From Terriglobia bacterium (GTDB taxonomy: Bacteria > Acidobacteriota > Terriglobia > Versatilivoradales > Versatilivoraceae), in the NCBI GenBank assembly GCA_951813285.1, contig OX638355.1:432501-496500 (forward strand): DNA of 64,000 nucleotides, given 5' to 3'. Both the position numbers and the translations under genes were made by a program. A model generated the notes under the pieces. That model did no database searches. It saw only the letters and a list, made by a program, of their open reading frames with translations, and was not told the DNA's origin. This document shows, in pieces, positions 43,279 to 52,060 of this stretch. How positions within the stretch are numbered: position 1 is the first letter of the stretch; each line of letters starts with the position of its first letter.

Positions 43279-44301
43279 TCAAGTCAGGCGGCCCTGCAGC
43301 AGGGTTACGTCCACCGGGCGGTCGTTGATTCGGATCGCCTCCGGCAGCGTCGCCACCGGCGTCAGGCCGACAGCCCGCAAATGCTCGACTTTGCCCCTGT
43401 CGGTGGCGGCGGCATAGGCTTGCAGCAGCGCAATGCCTTTCTGGCGGGCGGTTTCCACCAACCGGTCCAGCAGATCTCCTACGCCTTGAGCATAGTTGTC
43501 ATGGGCCAGGGCGTCGATCACGGCGCTGTGGCCTCGCAAGGGAGCCGATCCGGGCGTGATGGAGCCCAGGCCCAGCACCCGGTGAGGGTCTTCTCCCTCC
43601 AGGGTGAGCATGGAGCCGCCCAGGGCCTCCACCCCATACCAGAGCGAGGTGAAGTTCGAAACGCAGCGGAGGGGGGGTGCGTACCGCGGAGACACCAGGC
43701 CGCGAAGGAAGTCCAGGCAGAGAGTCTCCATCGGTTGGGCCATCAGGCAGGCGACCCCGGGCAGATCGCCCCAGTTGGCCGGGCGGACGGAGGTCTGCTG
43801 GCCGGGAGCGAAGAAATCCTTTTCGGGCTCGGTCTCGCCGGGAGCCGGCCGACGCATCACGGCTCCGTAGAGTCGCCGGAAACCGATTTTCTGGTAGACC
43901 GAAACCTCCCGCGGCGAATTACCCAGATAGACCACCCGGCACCCTGACTTCCAGGCCTTTTGAACCAGCCCCTCGGTGAGGGTGGCGGCAATGCCCAGCC
44001 CCCGGAAGTCTTTCCGCGTCATCACGTCTTCGACCACCCCGACCTGTGGGCAGTCGCGGGCAAAGGCAATCGAGGCCGTCCCCGCCGCATGGCCCTCCAC
44101 CCTGGCCAGAGCCACCTGCGTCCGCAAGTCCTGGCTGTAGGCCCCCCGCATGGACTGAAGCCAGTCCACGTCGGTTCGGGCCCACTCCTGCTGGAGCAGC
44201 TCGATAATGCCCATGCGCTCGGCGGGCCCGATGGGATAGGTCCAGTGGACCACCTCCATGGCCCGGCCATCCTTGAGGGCGACCCTTTCACTCCGGCTCA
44301 T
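43279..44301 (-). CDS. GNAT-family N-acetyltransferase with C-terminal extra domain
   Basis: The 340-residue protein has a GNAT fold in its first half, with the acetyl-CoA-binding loop DFRGLGIAATLTEGLVQKAW (motif A, Q/RxxGxG/A) and VYLGNSPREVSVYQKIGFRRLYG (motif B). The second half (about 170-340) looks like a degenerate second GNAT domain (GVGDLLDRLVETARQKGIALLQAYAA). GGAGAGG precedes the ATG. It is 100 bp after egtD on the same strand, so it may be transcribed with the ergothioneine genes, but a role in that pathway is not known. Substrate unknown. Confidence 0.82.
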   Translation of the reverse strand: MSRSERVALKDGRAMEVVHWTYPIGPAERMGIIELLQQEWARTDVDWLQSMRGAYSQDLRTQVALARVEGHAAGTASIAFARDCPQVGVVEDVMTRKDFRGLGIAATLTEGLVQKAWKSGCRVVYLGNSPREVSVYQKIGFRRLYGAVMRRPAPGETEPEKDFFAPGQQTSVRPANWGDLPGVACLMAQPMETLCLDFLRGLVSPRYAPPLRCVSNFTSLWYGVEALGGSMLTLEGEDPHRVLGLGSITPGSAPLRGHSAVIDALAHDNYAQGVGDLLDRLVETARQKGIALLQAYAAATDRGKVEHLRAVGLTPVATLPEAIRINDRPVDVTLLQGRLT

Positions 44302-44401
44302 GAGCCTGCCTCTCCATTGCCGATGGGTTCGCTCGAGTGATCTGCCGTACTACTCGGCCGCTGCTACCGCGCACCCTCCCCACTGCGTTGCCCGTGGAGG
44401 C

Positions 44402-45469
44402 TCACAATCGGCTGTCGGAACCGAGGGACTGCGCCACGGCCTCCCCCTCCGTCCCCTGCCGGACCGACTCCGGCTTATCCACGCTCCAGATGGAATCGGC
44501 GAAGAAACGGCAGGAATCGAACAGGTGTTCCCGGATCTTGAATCCGGACTGCGAGGCCAGCCACTCGACATCCGAAAGCGAGTACTTGCAGGAGTGCTCG
44601 GTGTGAATTGCCTCCCAGGCTTCAAAGTCAAAGGAGCGGCCGATCTGCTCGATGAAGACCGACTGCCTCTCCTGGCTGACCAGGTAGCTTTCCATGGAGC
44701 TGGAGGAGACATCGTAGCTGCCGAAATGGCGAAACTTCTCCACATCGAAACAGCCGCCCAGCTCGCGGTTGATGCGCTCCAGCAGATTCAGGTTGAACCG
44801 GCTGGTCAACCCCAACGAGTCGTTGTAGGCCCGTAGCAGGACGTCGATGTCCTTCTTGAGGTCAAAGCCCATCAGGACCAGATCGTCGTGGTTCAGGCAC
44901 TTCCAGGCGCTGCGCAGAAAGGAACAAGACTCCGCCCGGGTGAAGTTGCCGATGGAGGATCCCAGAAACAGCACCAGGTTTCGCCGCCGGAAGCGATGGT
45001 TCAACCACTTCAGGCCGTGGAAGTAATCCCCCACCAGGCCGTGGGTCTTCAAGTCGGGAAACAGGTCAGCGAGCTCGCCGACCAGCGCACCCATGGACGA
45101 TGCCGAGATGTCGATGGGCACGTACTGATAGTCCAGCCCGGACTTCAGGAATCGTTCCAGGAATAGAGTGGTCTTCCGGCTGAAGCCGGGGCCGAGCTCC
45201 ACCAGGTTGAAGGGCTTCCCGGCCACAAGGGCGGCAATTCTGTCCCACTGGCCCTCGAGAATCTCCAGCTCACATCCGGTCAGGTAGTACTCCGGCAGCC
45301 GGGTGATCCGGCGAAACAGCTCGCTGCCCTGTTCATCATAGAAATACTTGGAAGGAATCGACTTGTGGGCCGCGGACAAGCCCGCCAGGACGTCCAGGGC
45401 AAAGGCGTCCCTCTCATCGAAGGAGTCGGCGCAGTCTCCCGCCCCCAGGATTTTGACGTTAGCACGCAT
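44402..45469 (-). CDS. egtD: L-histidine N-alpha-methyltransferase EgtD
   Basis: EgtD trimethylates histidine to hercynine with SAM, the first step of ergothioneine synthesis. The 355-residue protein has the family opener SIPSKYFYDEQGSELFRRITRLPEYYLT, the SAM-binding VELGPGFSRKTTLFLE, PIDISASSMG, VLFLGSSIGNFTRAE, and the histidine-pocket TSRFNLNLLERINRELGG. All are intact and the length is slightly above the 320 of mycobacterial EgtD. It follows egtB by 32 bp, so both are one operon. EgtC and EgtE are not in the window. Confidence 0.95.
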   Translation of the reverse strand: MRANVKILGAGDCADSFDERDAFALDVLAGLSAAHKSIPSKYFYDEQGSELFRRITRLPEYYLTGCELEILEGQWDRIAALVAGKPFNLVELGPGFSRKTTLFLERFLKSGLDYQYVPIDISASSMGALVGELADLFPDLKTHGLVGDYFHGLKWLNHRFRRRNLVLFLGSSIGNFTRAESCSFLRSAWKCLNHDDLVLMGFDLKKDIDVLLRAYNDSLGLTSRFNLNLLERINRELGGCFDVEKFRHFGSYDVSSSSMESYLVSQERQSVFIEQIGRSFDFEAWEAIHTEHSCKYSLSDVEWLASQSGFKIREHLFDSCRFFADSIWSVDKPESVRQGTEGEAVAQSLGSDSRL

Positions 45470-45501
45470 TTCTCACCAAGTCGCCGGCACGGTCGTCTCC
45501 C

Positions 45502-46782
45502 TCAACCCAGGTCCTTCGCCAGTCGAATGCCCGTGAACTGCCAGCGCTTGTCGCACTGAAAGAAGTTGCGGTAGCTTGGGCGGATGTGGCTCTTGGGCGT
45601 GGCGCAGGATCCGCCTCTGAGAACCATCCGGTTGCTCATGAACTTTCCGTTGTACTCGCCGAGCGGGCCGTGGTCCTGCCGGTATCCGGGATAGGGCAGA
45701 TAGGCGCTTCCCGTCCATTCCCAGACGTCCCCGAACAGTTGGCGCACGCCGGGCTGCTCCCCTCGGGACCCGCACCCCCCGGGCGCCGGATGGAAGCGGC
45801 CGTTCTCCAGAAAGTTGCCCTGCAGCGGATTCCCCTGCTGCCGGGCGGCCCTTTCCCATTCCGCCTCGGTCGGCAAGCGCCTGTTCTCCCAACGGGCATA
45901 GGCGTCCGCTTCATAGAAGCTGATGTGGGCTACCGGCTCTGCCGGGTCCAGGGGACGGGATCCTCTGAGGGTGACGATCTCCCAATCGCCGTCACGCCGG
46001 TCCCAATAGAGGGGAGACCGCCATCCGTTCTCGATGACGGCGTCCCAACCATCGGAGAGCCACAGCAAGGGTTCCCGGTACCCGCCGTCCTTCATGAAAT
46101 CGAGATACTCCCCGCACGTCACGGGGCGATCCTTCAACCCGTAGTCGGAAAGCCAAGTCTTGTGACGGGGCCGCTCGTTGTCCCAGGCGAATCCCCGGTC
46201 GGGAGCCCCCATCTCGAACATCCCGGCTTCGAACTCGTGAAATGCTGGCGGGGAGGGCTCAATGGCGCGTCGGGTTCCATCCCCGTCACAGGCCCGATAG
46301 GTCGGCCTCAAGGGATTGCTCGCCAGGATGTGCTTGACGTCGGTGACCAGCAGCTCCTGATGCTGCTGCTCGTGGTGCAACCCCAGCTCCACCAGGCCCG
46401 AGAACTCGGCATAACGACCCTGCTCCAGCCCACCGATCAAGCCCACCACCTTCTCGTCGACCTCGGCGCGGTAGGCATAGACCTCCTGCACCGTCGGCCG
46501 GGACAAAGTCCCTCGAATGTCCCGGGCCACGCGCTGTCCAAAGCTCTGGTAGTAAGAATTGAAGACGAAGTAATAGCGAGGATGACAGGCCCGATAGTTG
46601 TCGGCAAATTCTTCCAGGATCATGCGCTCGAAGAACCAGGTGGTGTGACCCAGGTGCCACTTGGGAGGACTGACGTCCGGCATGGACTGAATCACGTAGT
46701 CCTCGGTGCAGAGGGGTTGGCAGAGATCCCGGGTGGTCTGCCTGACCGTCTGGAACGCGCTCGACAGCTCGGATCTATTCAT
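45502..46782 (-). CDS. egtB: Ergothioneine sulfoxide synthase EgtB
   Basis: EgtB is a mononuclear iron oxygenase joining a thiol (gamma-glutamylcysteine or cysteine) to hercynine. The 426-residue protein has the DinB-like N-terminal domain with KWHLGHTTWFFERMIL and GLHHEQQHQELL. H137 and H141 plus H43 or H46 form the iron site. The C-terminal FGE-sulfatase domain has RRLPTEAEWERAAR, FGDVWEWTGSAYLPYPGY and RVLRGGSCAT-like RMVLRGGSCATP. Without egtA and egtC here, the sulfur donor is unknown. A near-palindrome lies just before its start codon. Confidence 0.95.
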   Translation of the reverse strand: MNRSELSSAFQTVRQTTRDLCQPLCTEDYVIQSMPDVSPPKWHLGHTTWFFERMILEEFADNYRACHPRYYFVFNSYYQSFGQRVARDIRGTLSRPTVQEVYAYRAEVDEKVVGLIGGLEQGRYAEFSGLVELGLHHEQQHQELLVTDVKHILASNPLRPTYRACDGDGTRRAIEPSPPAFHEFEAGMFEMGAPDRGFAWDNERPRHKTWLSDYGLKDRPVTCGEYLDFMKDGGYREPLLWLSDGWDAVIENGWRSPLYWDRRDGDWEIVTLRGSRPLDPAEPVAHISFYEADAYARWENRRLPTEAEWERAARQQGNPLQGNFLENGRFHPAPGGCGSRGEQPGVRQLFGDVWEWTGSAYLPYPGYRQDHGPLGEYNGKFMSNRMVLRGGSCATPKSHIRPSYRNFFQCDKRWQFTGIRLAKDLG

Positions 46783-46789
46783 GGAAGGG

Positions 46790-46809
46790 GATAACGTCTG
46801 ACGGTTATC
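46790..46809. promoter_or_regulatory. Possible operator before egtB
   Basis: GATAAC-GTCTGACG-GTTATC is an inverted repeat (six-base arms, eight-base spacer) centred 17 bases upstream of the egtB start. Its position could let a repressor block translation initiation or promoter clearance. No promoter boxes were recognised with it. Confidence 0.3.
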
Positions 46810-46983
46810 GATGGGCTACCGGCCGGCCCGTCGCAGGCGCGGCAGTAAACGCGGCGAACTCTTGCCGCGGGCGCGAGCTACGCCCGGCGACGTGCTGCAT
46901 GGCCGAGCCTGCAACCGGCCCTTGCCGACACATTTCCGGCAACCGCAAAACGGCAGATCAGCCTACCACACAACCCATCCACG

Positions 46984-47148
46984 GTCGAGGGACGGAAAAA
47001 GAGTCATCCATGAAGTTACACGAAGGACCACTAAGGGCTGCAGGAGGCTCAAGAGGGATCTGCCAAAGGGGAACCAAATCCAAAAAAAGACATCCACGAA
47101 GGGGAAAGACGAACCACGAATGGACACGAATAAACACCAATAAACGGA
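46984..47148. repeat. Diverged repeat A and repeat F
   Basis: 46984-47050 is a weak copy of repeat A (AAAAAGAGTCATCCATGAAG, GAAGGACCACTAAGG). 47108-47137 carries repeat F, GACGAACCACGAATGGACAC, then GAATAAACAC. The reverse of F is at 56971-57000 and 59183-59220. Together with repeat C (47240-47352) they fill the 570-bp egtB-tspO gap, and no gene is seen. Confidence 0.65.
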
Positions 47149-47239
47149 TTGAAGAGTTGGGCGTTTGCAACATTCCGCAGCGGGATCGTTGCCGGGACCG
47201 GCCACAACCGGCCACATGTCATCGTTGATTCGCTGGTCG

Positions 47240-47352
47240 AGCGGAATGCTGTCGCCGCCTACGCGGCTCGGGGGATGGAGCTAAACCAATCCATGGGCTT
47301 ACGCCCACGGCTAAGTGCTGCCGCGGCTTCGCCGCTCTCAAGTAATCCGGCT
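47240..47352 (-). repeat. Repeat C, reversed and diverged copy
   Basis: Read on the minus strand, it holds GAGAGCGGCGAAGCCGCGGC, GCACTTAGCCGTGGGCG, GCCCATGG and GAGCCGCGTAGGCGGC, as in 25450-25612 and 56404-56566, without the GAAACGTCGCCTATGGG part. It abuts the tspO stop codon and lacks repeat A next to it. Confidence 0.8.
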
Positions 47353-47823
47353 TCAGGGGTTCAATCGCCAGATGCCGTAGTTCAGGTAAGTAGCGTACCC
47401 CACCCAGGCGAGGTAGGGCAGCAGGAGTAGAGCCGCCACCAGGCTGTGGGATTTGAAAGCCAGAAATGTGACCAGGATTGCCACCCAGAGGAAAAGGATC
47501 TCAACCAGGGCGGCGCCTGGCTGGCGCAAGCCGAAGAAGAGGAAAGACCAGGCGATGTTCAGCAGCAACTGCAGCCCGAACAGCACAAAGGCCAGCCGGG
47601 CTCCCTCGAACCCCGACCGGGTCCAGACCTGCCAGGCCGCCACCGCCATCAGCAAAAAGAGGGCGGTCCAGACGGGACCGAAGACGCTGTCCGGCGGAGT
47701 CCCGGGTGGCTTGATGAGCCCGGGATACCATTCGCGAACCGATTGCGCCGTCGCCAGCGACCCCAGATAGCCGGCTCCCAAGCACAGCACAAGCAGTGAA
47801 ACCAGAACACCCAGAGACCGCAT
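47353..47823 (-). CDS. tspO: TspO/MBR family tryptophan-rich sensory protein
   Basis: The 156-residue protein has five membrane helices and TspO signatures: WYPGLIKPPGTPPDSVFGPVWTALF, LQLLLNIAWSFLFFGL and LPYLAWVGYATYLNYGIW. TspO binds porphyrins and cholesterol-like ligands and is linked to light, oxygen and stress regulation. The WxPxW-like region and the LNxxWSxLFF motif are intact. The gene follows the SDR gene by three bases and ends at a repeat C copy. It is the last of a three-gene operon with SRPBCC and SDR genes. Confidence 0.95.
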   Translation of the reverse strand: MRSLGVLVSLLVLCLGAGYLGSLATAQSVREWYPGLIKPPGTPPDSVFGPVWTALFLLMAVAAWQVWTRSGFEGARLAFVLFGLQLLLNIAWSFLFFGLRQPGAALVEILFLWVAILVTFLAFKSHSLVAALLLLPYLAWVGYATYLNYGIWRLNP

Positions 47824-47826
47824 CGG

Positions 47827-49362
47827 TCAACCCTCCCTGCGGCGTGGCGCCGCTGTCGCCCGGCCGGTTGCGAACTGGGCGATCCGCCTGAGCATGCGCT
47901 CGAAGATCAGCCGGTGGAGCGGATAGAGACCGTACCAGTAGGCCAGCCCCGCCAGCCCCAGGGGCTCGAACTCCGCCGTCTGGCGGATGACGCATCCGGA
48001 TCCGGAGCGCTCGACCTCGAACTGCAGCCAGGCTCGACCCGGAAGCCGCATTTCCGCGTACAGGCGCAGCAGCCGATCGGGCTCGTAGACCTCGACGCGC
48101 CAGAAGTCGATGGTCTCCCCCACTACCGGACGCTCCGGATCCTTGCGGCCACGCCGCAGGCCCGGTCCGCCGGCCATCAGATCCAGCCACCCCCGCAGCC
48201 TCCAGAGCCAGTTGCAGGCGTACCATCCCGTCTCCCCGCCGATCTTGCGGATCGGCGCGAAGGCGGCGCCGCTGCCGGCTTCCACCCTTTGCGCCCGGGA
48301 GTCGACCAGACGCGCACCGTAGCGAACGCCGGCCGTTCCCCTGACCGACCCCGACGAGGAGAGGGCGTCGGACCAGCGGGTCTGGGCGAATTGATGATCT
48401 TCATTCACCAGGGCGCGAGCGATCGATTCCCGGAGCGTGCGCGGCCGAATGTCGAACCTGTCGAGCGCCTCCGGCTTCTTGACGACCGTCTCGTTTCTGA
48501 GGCTGTCGACCAGCTTGCGGCCCACACGGGCATAGACCGGGGTGACCAAGCCGAGCCATAGGCCTGACAGCCGTGGGGACAGAAGGGGAAACGGGATCAT
48601 CATACGGCGGAGTCTGCGCTGCCTGGCGTATTCCCTCATGATGTCGCTGTAGGAAGCCCGGTCCCGCCCGCCGATCTCGAAGACGCGGCTCTCGGCACTG
48701 GGAAGCTCCAGAGCAGCTACCAGGTATGCGATCACATCCTCGACGGCGATTGGCTGAGACAGCGTTCGCACCCATCGCGGGGTGATCATCACCGGCAGCC
48801 GGTCCACCAGGGCGCGAATCATCTCAAACGACAGGCTTCCCGATCCGATGATGATGGAGGCGCGAAACTCCAGCGTGGGGACGCCGGAGTGCCTGAGGAT
48901 TCGGCCCACCTCCTGACGGCTGGCCAGGTGGCTGGAAAGATTTTCCTGGCCGCCCAGTCCTCCCAGGTAAACAATCCGCCCCACCCCTGCGCTGCGGGCC
49001 GCCTCCGCAAAGGCTCTGGCGGCGAGCCGGTCCGCTTCGGCAAAGCTGTCCTCCAACGCCATGGAATGGACCAGGTAGTAAGCCGTCGAGACGCGTCGCA
49101 TGGCGGCCGGAAGCGTCCCCGGCCGCGTCAGGTCCCCCCTGACCACCTCGGTACCGTGGCCGACTCGGCCCCGAAGAAACTCAGGATGCCGCGCCAGGCA
49201 GCGAACCGATCGGGATTGCTCCTCAAGTCGCGCCAGCAGCCGGCCGCCGATGTACCCGGTAGCACCCGTAACCAGTATCCGTCCTCCGGATTCGACCGAA
49301 CGCATTCTCGGTTCTGCGGCTTCGACCAAAGGTAATTTCAGTTGCTGCCTTATTGCTTGCAA
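47827..49362 (-). CDS. SDR-type NAD(P)-binding protein with DUF2867 domain
   Basis: The 511-residue protein starts with an atypical SDR domain: GRILVTGATGYIGGRLLARLEEQ gives the TGxxGxxG nucleotide loop, and VGRIVYLGGLGGQENLSSHLASR the active-site area, lacking a clear YxxxK. The C-terminal third is DUF2867 (GETIDFWRVEVYEPDRLLRLYAEMRLPGRAWLQFEV), an SRPBCC-like fold. Such two-domain proteins often occur with photolyase or carotenoid genes. It overlaps the SRPBCC gene by 13 bp and precedes tspO by three. Substrate unknown. Confidence 0.85.
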   Translation of the reverse strand: MQAIRQQLKLPLVEAAEPRMRSVESGGRILVTGATGYIGGRLLARLEEQSRSVRCLARHPEFLRGRVGHGTEVVRGDLTRPGTLPAAMRRVSTAYYLVHSMALEDSFAEADRLAARAFAEAARSAGVGRIVYLGGLGGQENLSSHLASRQEVGRILRHSGVPTLEFRASIIIGSGSLSFEMIRALVDRLPVMITPRWVRTLSQPIAVEDVIAYLVAALELPSAESRVFEIGGRDRASYSDIMREYARQRRLRRMMIPFPLLSPRLSGLWLGLVTPVYARVGRKLVDSLRNETVVKKPEALDRFDIRPRTLRESIARALVNEDHQFAQTRWSDALSSSGSVRGTAGVRYGARLVDSRAQRVEAGSGAAFAPIRKIGGETGWYACNWLWRLRGWLDLMAGGPGLRRGRKDPERPVVGETIDFWRVEVYEPDRLLRLYAEMRLPGRAWLQFEVERSGSGCVIRQTAEFEPLGLAGLAYWYGLYPLHRLIFERMLRRIAQFATGRATAAPRRREG

Positions 49363-49820
49363 GGGGTTCCTTTCGAATCCGGAAAGCGCTCAAGCAGCCG
49401 TTTCCCGCGATAGCGGAAGATCCGGGACAGATCCGGCGCCACCAACCATCGGTCGACCAGCCGGCCGCCCCAGACCGCATACCGCACATGATCCTCGACC
49501 AGCGTGCCGCCTTCCACCGGGCGGAAGCGGTGCTGGTGGATCCAGCGGCGATAGGGGCCGCGGACCTGCTCGTCCACAAATATATTGGGGGGATTCCAGG
49601 CCGTGATACGGCTCCGCCAACGCAGGGGAATCCCCCGGAGCCGGAGGCGGTAGTCGATTTCCGTGCCTTGTTCAATGGCGATGGGTGCGGGATCGAGGAT
49701 TCGAAAGTGCAGCCAGGGCGGGGTGAGCAGATCCAGGTTACGCGCGTCGGCGAACAAGGGAAAAATCTCCTCCGGAATCCGCCGGATCAGGACTGCACTG
49801 TGCAATTCGAAGGTTCTCAC
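49350..49820 (-). CDS. SRPBCC-family protein (polyketide cyclase/START-like)
   Basis: From the GTG at 49820 (GGGAG eight to ten bases before) it has 156 residues. RTFELHSAVLIRRIPEEIFPLFADARNLDLLTPPWLHFRIL and GTEIDYRLRLRGIPLRWRSRITAW are the helix-grip N-terminus and strands of this family, ending in the long C-terminal helix (RIFRYRGKRLLERF). The fold binds hydrophobic ligands. Its position ahead of an SDR-DUF2867 protein and TspO matches a light/stress-associated set seen in other phyla. The product is probably soluble. A longer frame to 49868 is less likely. Confidence 0.87.
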   Translation of the reverse strand: MRTFELHSAVLIRRIPEEIFPLFADARNLDLLTPPWLHFRILDPAPIAIEQGTEIDYRLRLRGIPLRWRSRITAWNPPNIFVDEQVRGPYRRWIHQHRFRPVEGGTLVEDHVRYAVWGGRLVDRWLVAPDLSRIFRYRGKRLLERFPDSKGTPCKQ

Positions 49821-49846
49821 GCCGGTGTCTCCCGGGAGCGGAAATA

Positions 49847-49912
49847 CAGGTAGAATTTTGATCAACATCGATGGACGGGATTAACAGGATTATTGGTTGA
49901 TGGTCTGGTCTG
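49847..49912. repeat. Single arm of repeat D upstream of SRPBCC gene
   Basis: ACAGGTAGA, ACATCGATGGACGGGATTAA and TTGATGGTCTGGTC occur in the same order as at 43181-43245. It lies just upstream of the SRPBCC start. Confidence 0.65.
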
Positions 49913-50039
49913 GAGGCTCCGGGACGAGAGGTTCACCCCCTTGAGTCCGACCACCTTTTCTCGAACAACGATTCCCAAAAACCCGCTCCCAAGCTCGTGG
50001 ATGACCTCATACGCCTACCCCTTCAGCGAGTGGGAGGAT

Positions 50040-50070
50040 GCCCACCCGGGAGCGCGGGCGTCCCGCCCGC
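50040..50070. repeat. Repeat E (GGGCGTCCCGCCCGC)
   Basis: CACCCGGGAGCGCGGGCGTC followed by CCGCCCGC. The same unit is at 56728 (same sense), 56859 and 60415 (reverse). It can form a strong hairpin (GCGGGCG-TC-CCGCCCGC). Confidence 0.75.
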
Positions 50071-50316
50071 ACAACACTGGCACAGCCTGGCCCATCTCCT
50101 CGACCCGGATCGACCGGCAAAGACGCCCGGGCTCTGCTTGGGCCGGGCCCATGCCGTTCCCGCCGGCAGGGTGGACGGGTACGCTATCGCAGGGAAACTG
50201 AGCGACAACCCAAGGGAGAGGATGCGGGTGGGCCGCTTTCGTCACGATTGCCCTTCAAGGGAGAGTCGGCGCAAACGAACTGGCTGGTTGGTCGCCTTGA
50301 ATCCCGATTTGACAAT

Positions 50317-50517
50317 GCCTTAGTGGCCCTTCGTCGTTCTTCGTGGCCCTTCGTGGATAACTCTTTTTCTTTTGTTTCAGGTCAGTCAGGTCACCCGGCG
50401 CTTGCCTGTTCCCGAAACCCCCGGCTGACAACTCTCCACTCTTCACTCTCCACTCAATCGGAGCACCCCTGTTTCACCCTGCTTGATCCGTCACGTCGTG
50501 CACGGCGGCGCCGGCTA
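50317..50517 (-). repeat. Partial repeat A and degenerate B module
   Basis: On the minus strand 50381-50317 reads TGAAACAAAAGAAAAAGAGT, TATCCACGAAGGGCCACGAA and GGCCACTAAGGC, the first half of repeat A. Then 50470-50517 holds a diverged TTTCACC-TGATCCG module on the plus strand. With repeats D and E these account for most of the 698-bp gap between 49820 and 50519; the rest shows no gene. Confidence 0.7.
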
Positions 50518-50518
50518 C

Positions 50519-52060
50519 TCAGGAATCGCTCCTCTCGCGGCCTTGGGCAGGGGACGATAGCCCGACGGCCTCGAGGAGAAAGCGGGCGGCCTGGGCGGGA
50601 GACTCCCCGTCCACGTCGACCCGCTTGTTGGCCGCTCTCATGGTCCCGTCATCGATAATCCCGTCAAAAACCTCCAGCGCGCTGACCAGCTCAGTGCGCC
50701 GGGCCGCCGCCGGGGAAAGCACCAGCACGGCGTCATAGGGCGGCAGCGCCTGCAGCGGATCGGTCAGAACCGCCAGGTCGTACTCGATGATGCGGCCGTC
50801 GGTGGTATAGGCGGAGATGACATCCACCACCCCCTCGCGAGCGGCGGCGTACATGAGACTGGGATCGAAGGTCCGCTTCTCTCTGAAGTCGAGACGGTAA
50901 GCCTCTCGTAGCGCTGTCCATTCCGGCCGGACAAAAAACTCGAAGTCGGACCCGATGGTCATCTGAGGGGCGTGCCTGGTCAGGTCCTGTATCGAGGCAA
51001 GCTTCAAAGCCTCCGCCTTGTGTCTGGCGACTGCCAGACCATAGTTGTTCTCGAACCCCAGCGCCCCCAGGACCAGAACCTGGTGTTCCCGCTGGAGCCA
51101 GTCCTTCATCTCTTCCAGCAGATCCGCCCGTGGAGGCAGATCCTGGCGCTTCATGACATTGGCCCAGATCGTTCCCGAGTAATCCACGTAGCAATCGACG
51201 TGGCCGGCGGTCAGGGCGTCGAACAGGATCATGGAGCCCATGCTGGATCGGTTCTCGACCTGCAGCCCGGCTTGAGTCAGCCTTTGGGTCAGGGCCTCCG
51301 CCAGAACGTACTGCTCGGTAAAGGGTTTGGCGCCGACCACCACCACGGCCGATCCCTTCGCGGTGGGAATCTGCAGGATCAGAGTCGAGAGCAGGATGAA
51401 CAGCAGGCCTGCCCCGGCCAACCAACCCTTGGTCCGGCTGCGTCCGGCCACGGCCAGTTCCCCCAGGCGAATGAGCTGGTCCAGCGCGATCGCCAGGACC
51501 GCCGCGGCCGCGCAGCCGACCAGGACCGCGGTTGAGTTCTGGGTCTGCAGACCGCTGAAGATGTAGTTGCCCAGGCTGGTGGCGCCGACCGGAGTGGAAA
51601 GGGTGGCCGACCCCACCACCCAGACGGTGGCCGTGCGGATGCCGGCGATAATTACCGGAGCCGCCAGCGGAAGCTCCACCCGGAAGAGTCTCTGGCCAGA
51701 GGTCATGCCCAGACCCTCGGCGGCTTCCAGGATGTCGGGGGCCACCCCCAGGATGCCGGTGACGGTGTTGCGCAGGATCGGCAGCATGCTGTAGAGCAGC
51801 AGGGCGATGAAGGCCGGCAGGAAGCCGATCTGACCCAGCAGGGGAACCATGAGGGCCAGCAGGGCCAGCCCGGGGATGGTCTGGGCCACGCTGGCGACCG
51901 TGAGCACCGGCCATTGCAGCGGTTTCACCCGGGTCACCAGAACGGCCAGGGGCAGGCACACGGCGATCCCGCTGAACAAGGCCACCAGGGTCAGGCTAAG
52001 GTGGTGCCCCAGGTATTCGGGGAGAAGCCGCAACTGTTCCGCCAAAGCGGTCTCGGTCAT
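50519..52060 (-). CDS. ABC permease fused to substrate-binding domain (OpuC/EgtU type)
   Basis: The 513-residue protein joins a six-helix permease (about 1-215; EAAEGLGMTSGQRLFRVELP is the ATPase-coupling loop) to an OpuAC-like receptor domain (about 238-500; VVVGAKPFTEQYVLAEALTQ, YVDYSGTIW). This architecture transports quaternary amines such as glycine betaine, choline or carnitine, and EgtU for ergothioneine. The YVDYSGT and AYTTDGRI segments line the ligand site. The family is clear; the ligand is not, as the aromatic-cage residues need a model. It overlaps the ATPase gene by four bases. egtB/egtD lie 5 kb away on the same strand. Confidence 0.9.
   Translation of the reverse strand: MTETALAEQLRLLPEYLGHHLSLTLVALFSGIAVCLPLAVLVTRVKPLQWPVLTVASVAQTIPGLALLALMVPLLGQIGFLPAFIALLLYSMLPILRNTVTGILGVAPDILEAAEGLGMTSGQRLFRVELPLAAPVIIAGIRTATVWVVGSATLSTPVGATSLGNYIFSGLQTQNSTAVLVGCAAAAVLAIALDQLIRLGELAVAGRSRTKGWLAGAGLLFILLSTLILQIPTAKGSAVVVVGAKPFTEQYVLAEALTQRLTQAGLQVENRSSMGSMILFDALTAGHVDCYVDYSGTIWANVMKRQDLPPRADLLEEMKDWLQREHQVLVLGALGFENNYGLAVARHKAEALKLASIQDLTRHAPQMTIGSDFEFFVRPEWTALREAYRLDFREKRTFDPSLMYAAAREGVVDVISAYTTDGRIIEYDLAVLTDPLQALPPYDAVLVLSPAAARRTELVSALEVFDGIIDDGTMRAANKRVDVDGESPAQAARFLLEAVGLSSPAQGRERSDS

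Noticed and set aside
46811-47228. Small ORFs (about 110 codons) in the egtB-tspO gap
   Set aside because: Composed of repeat A/F sequence translated in arbitrary frames; no protein family features.
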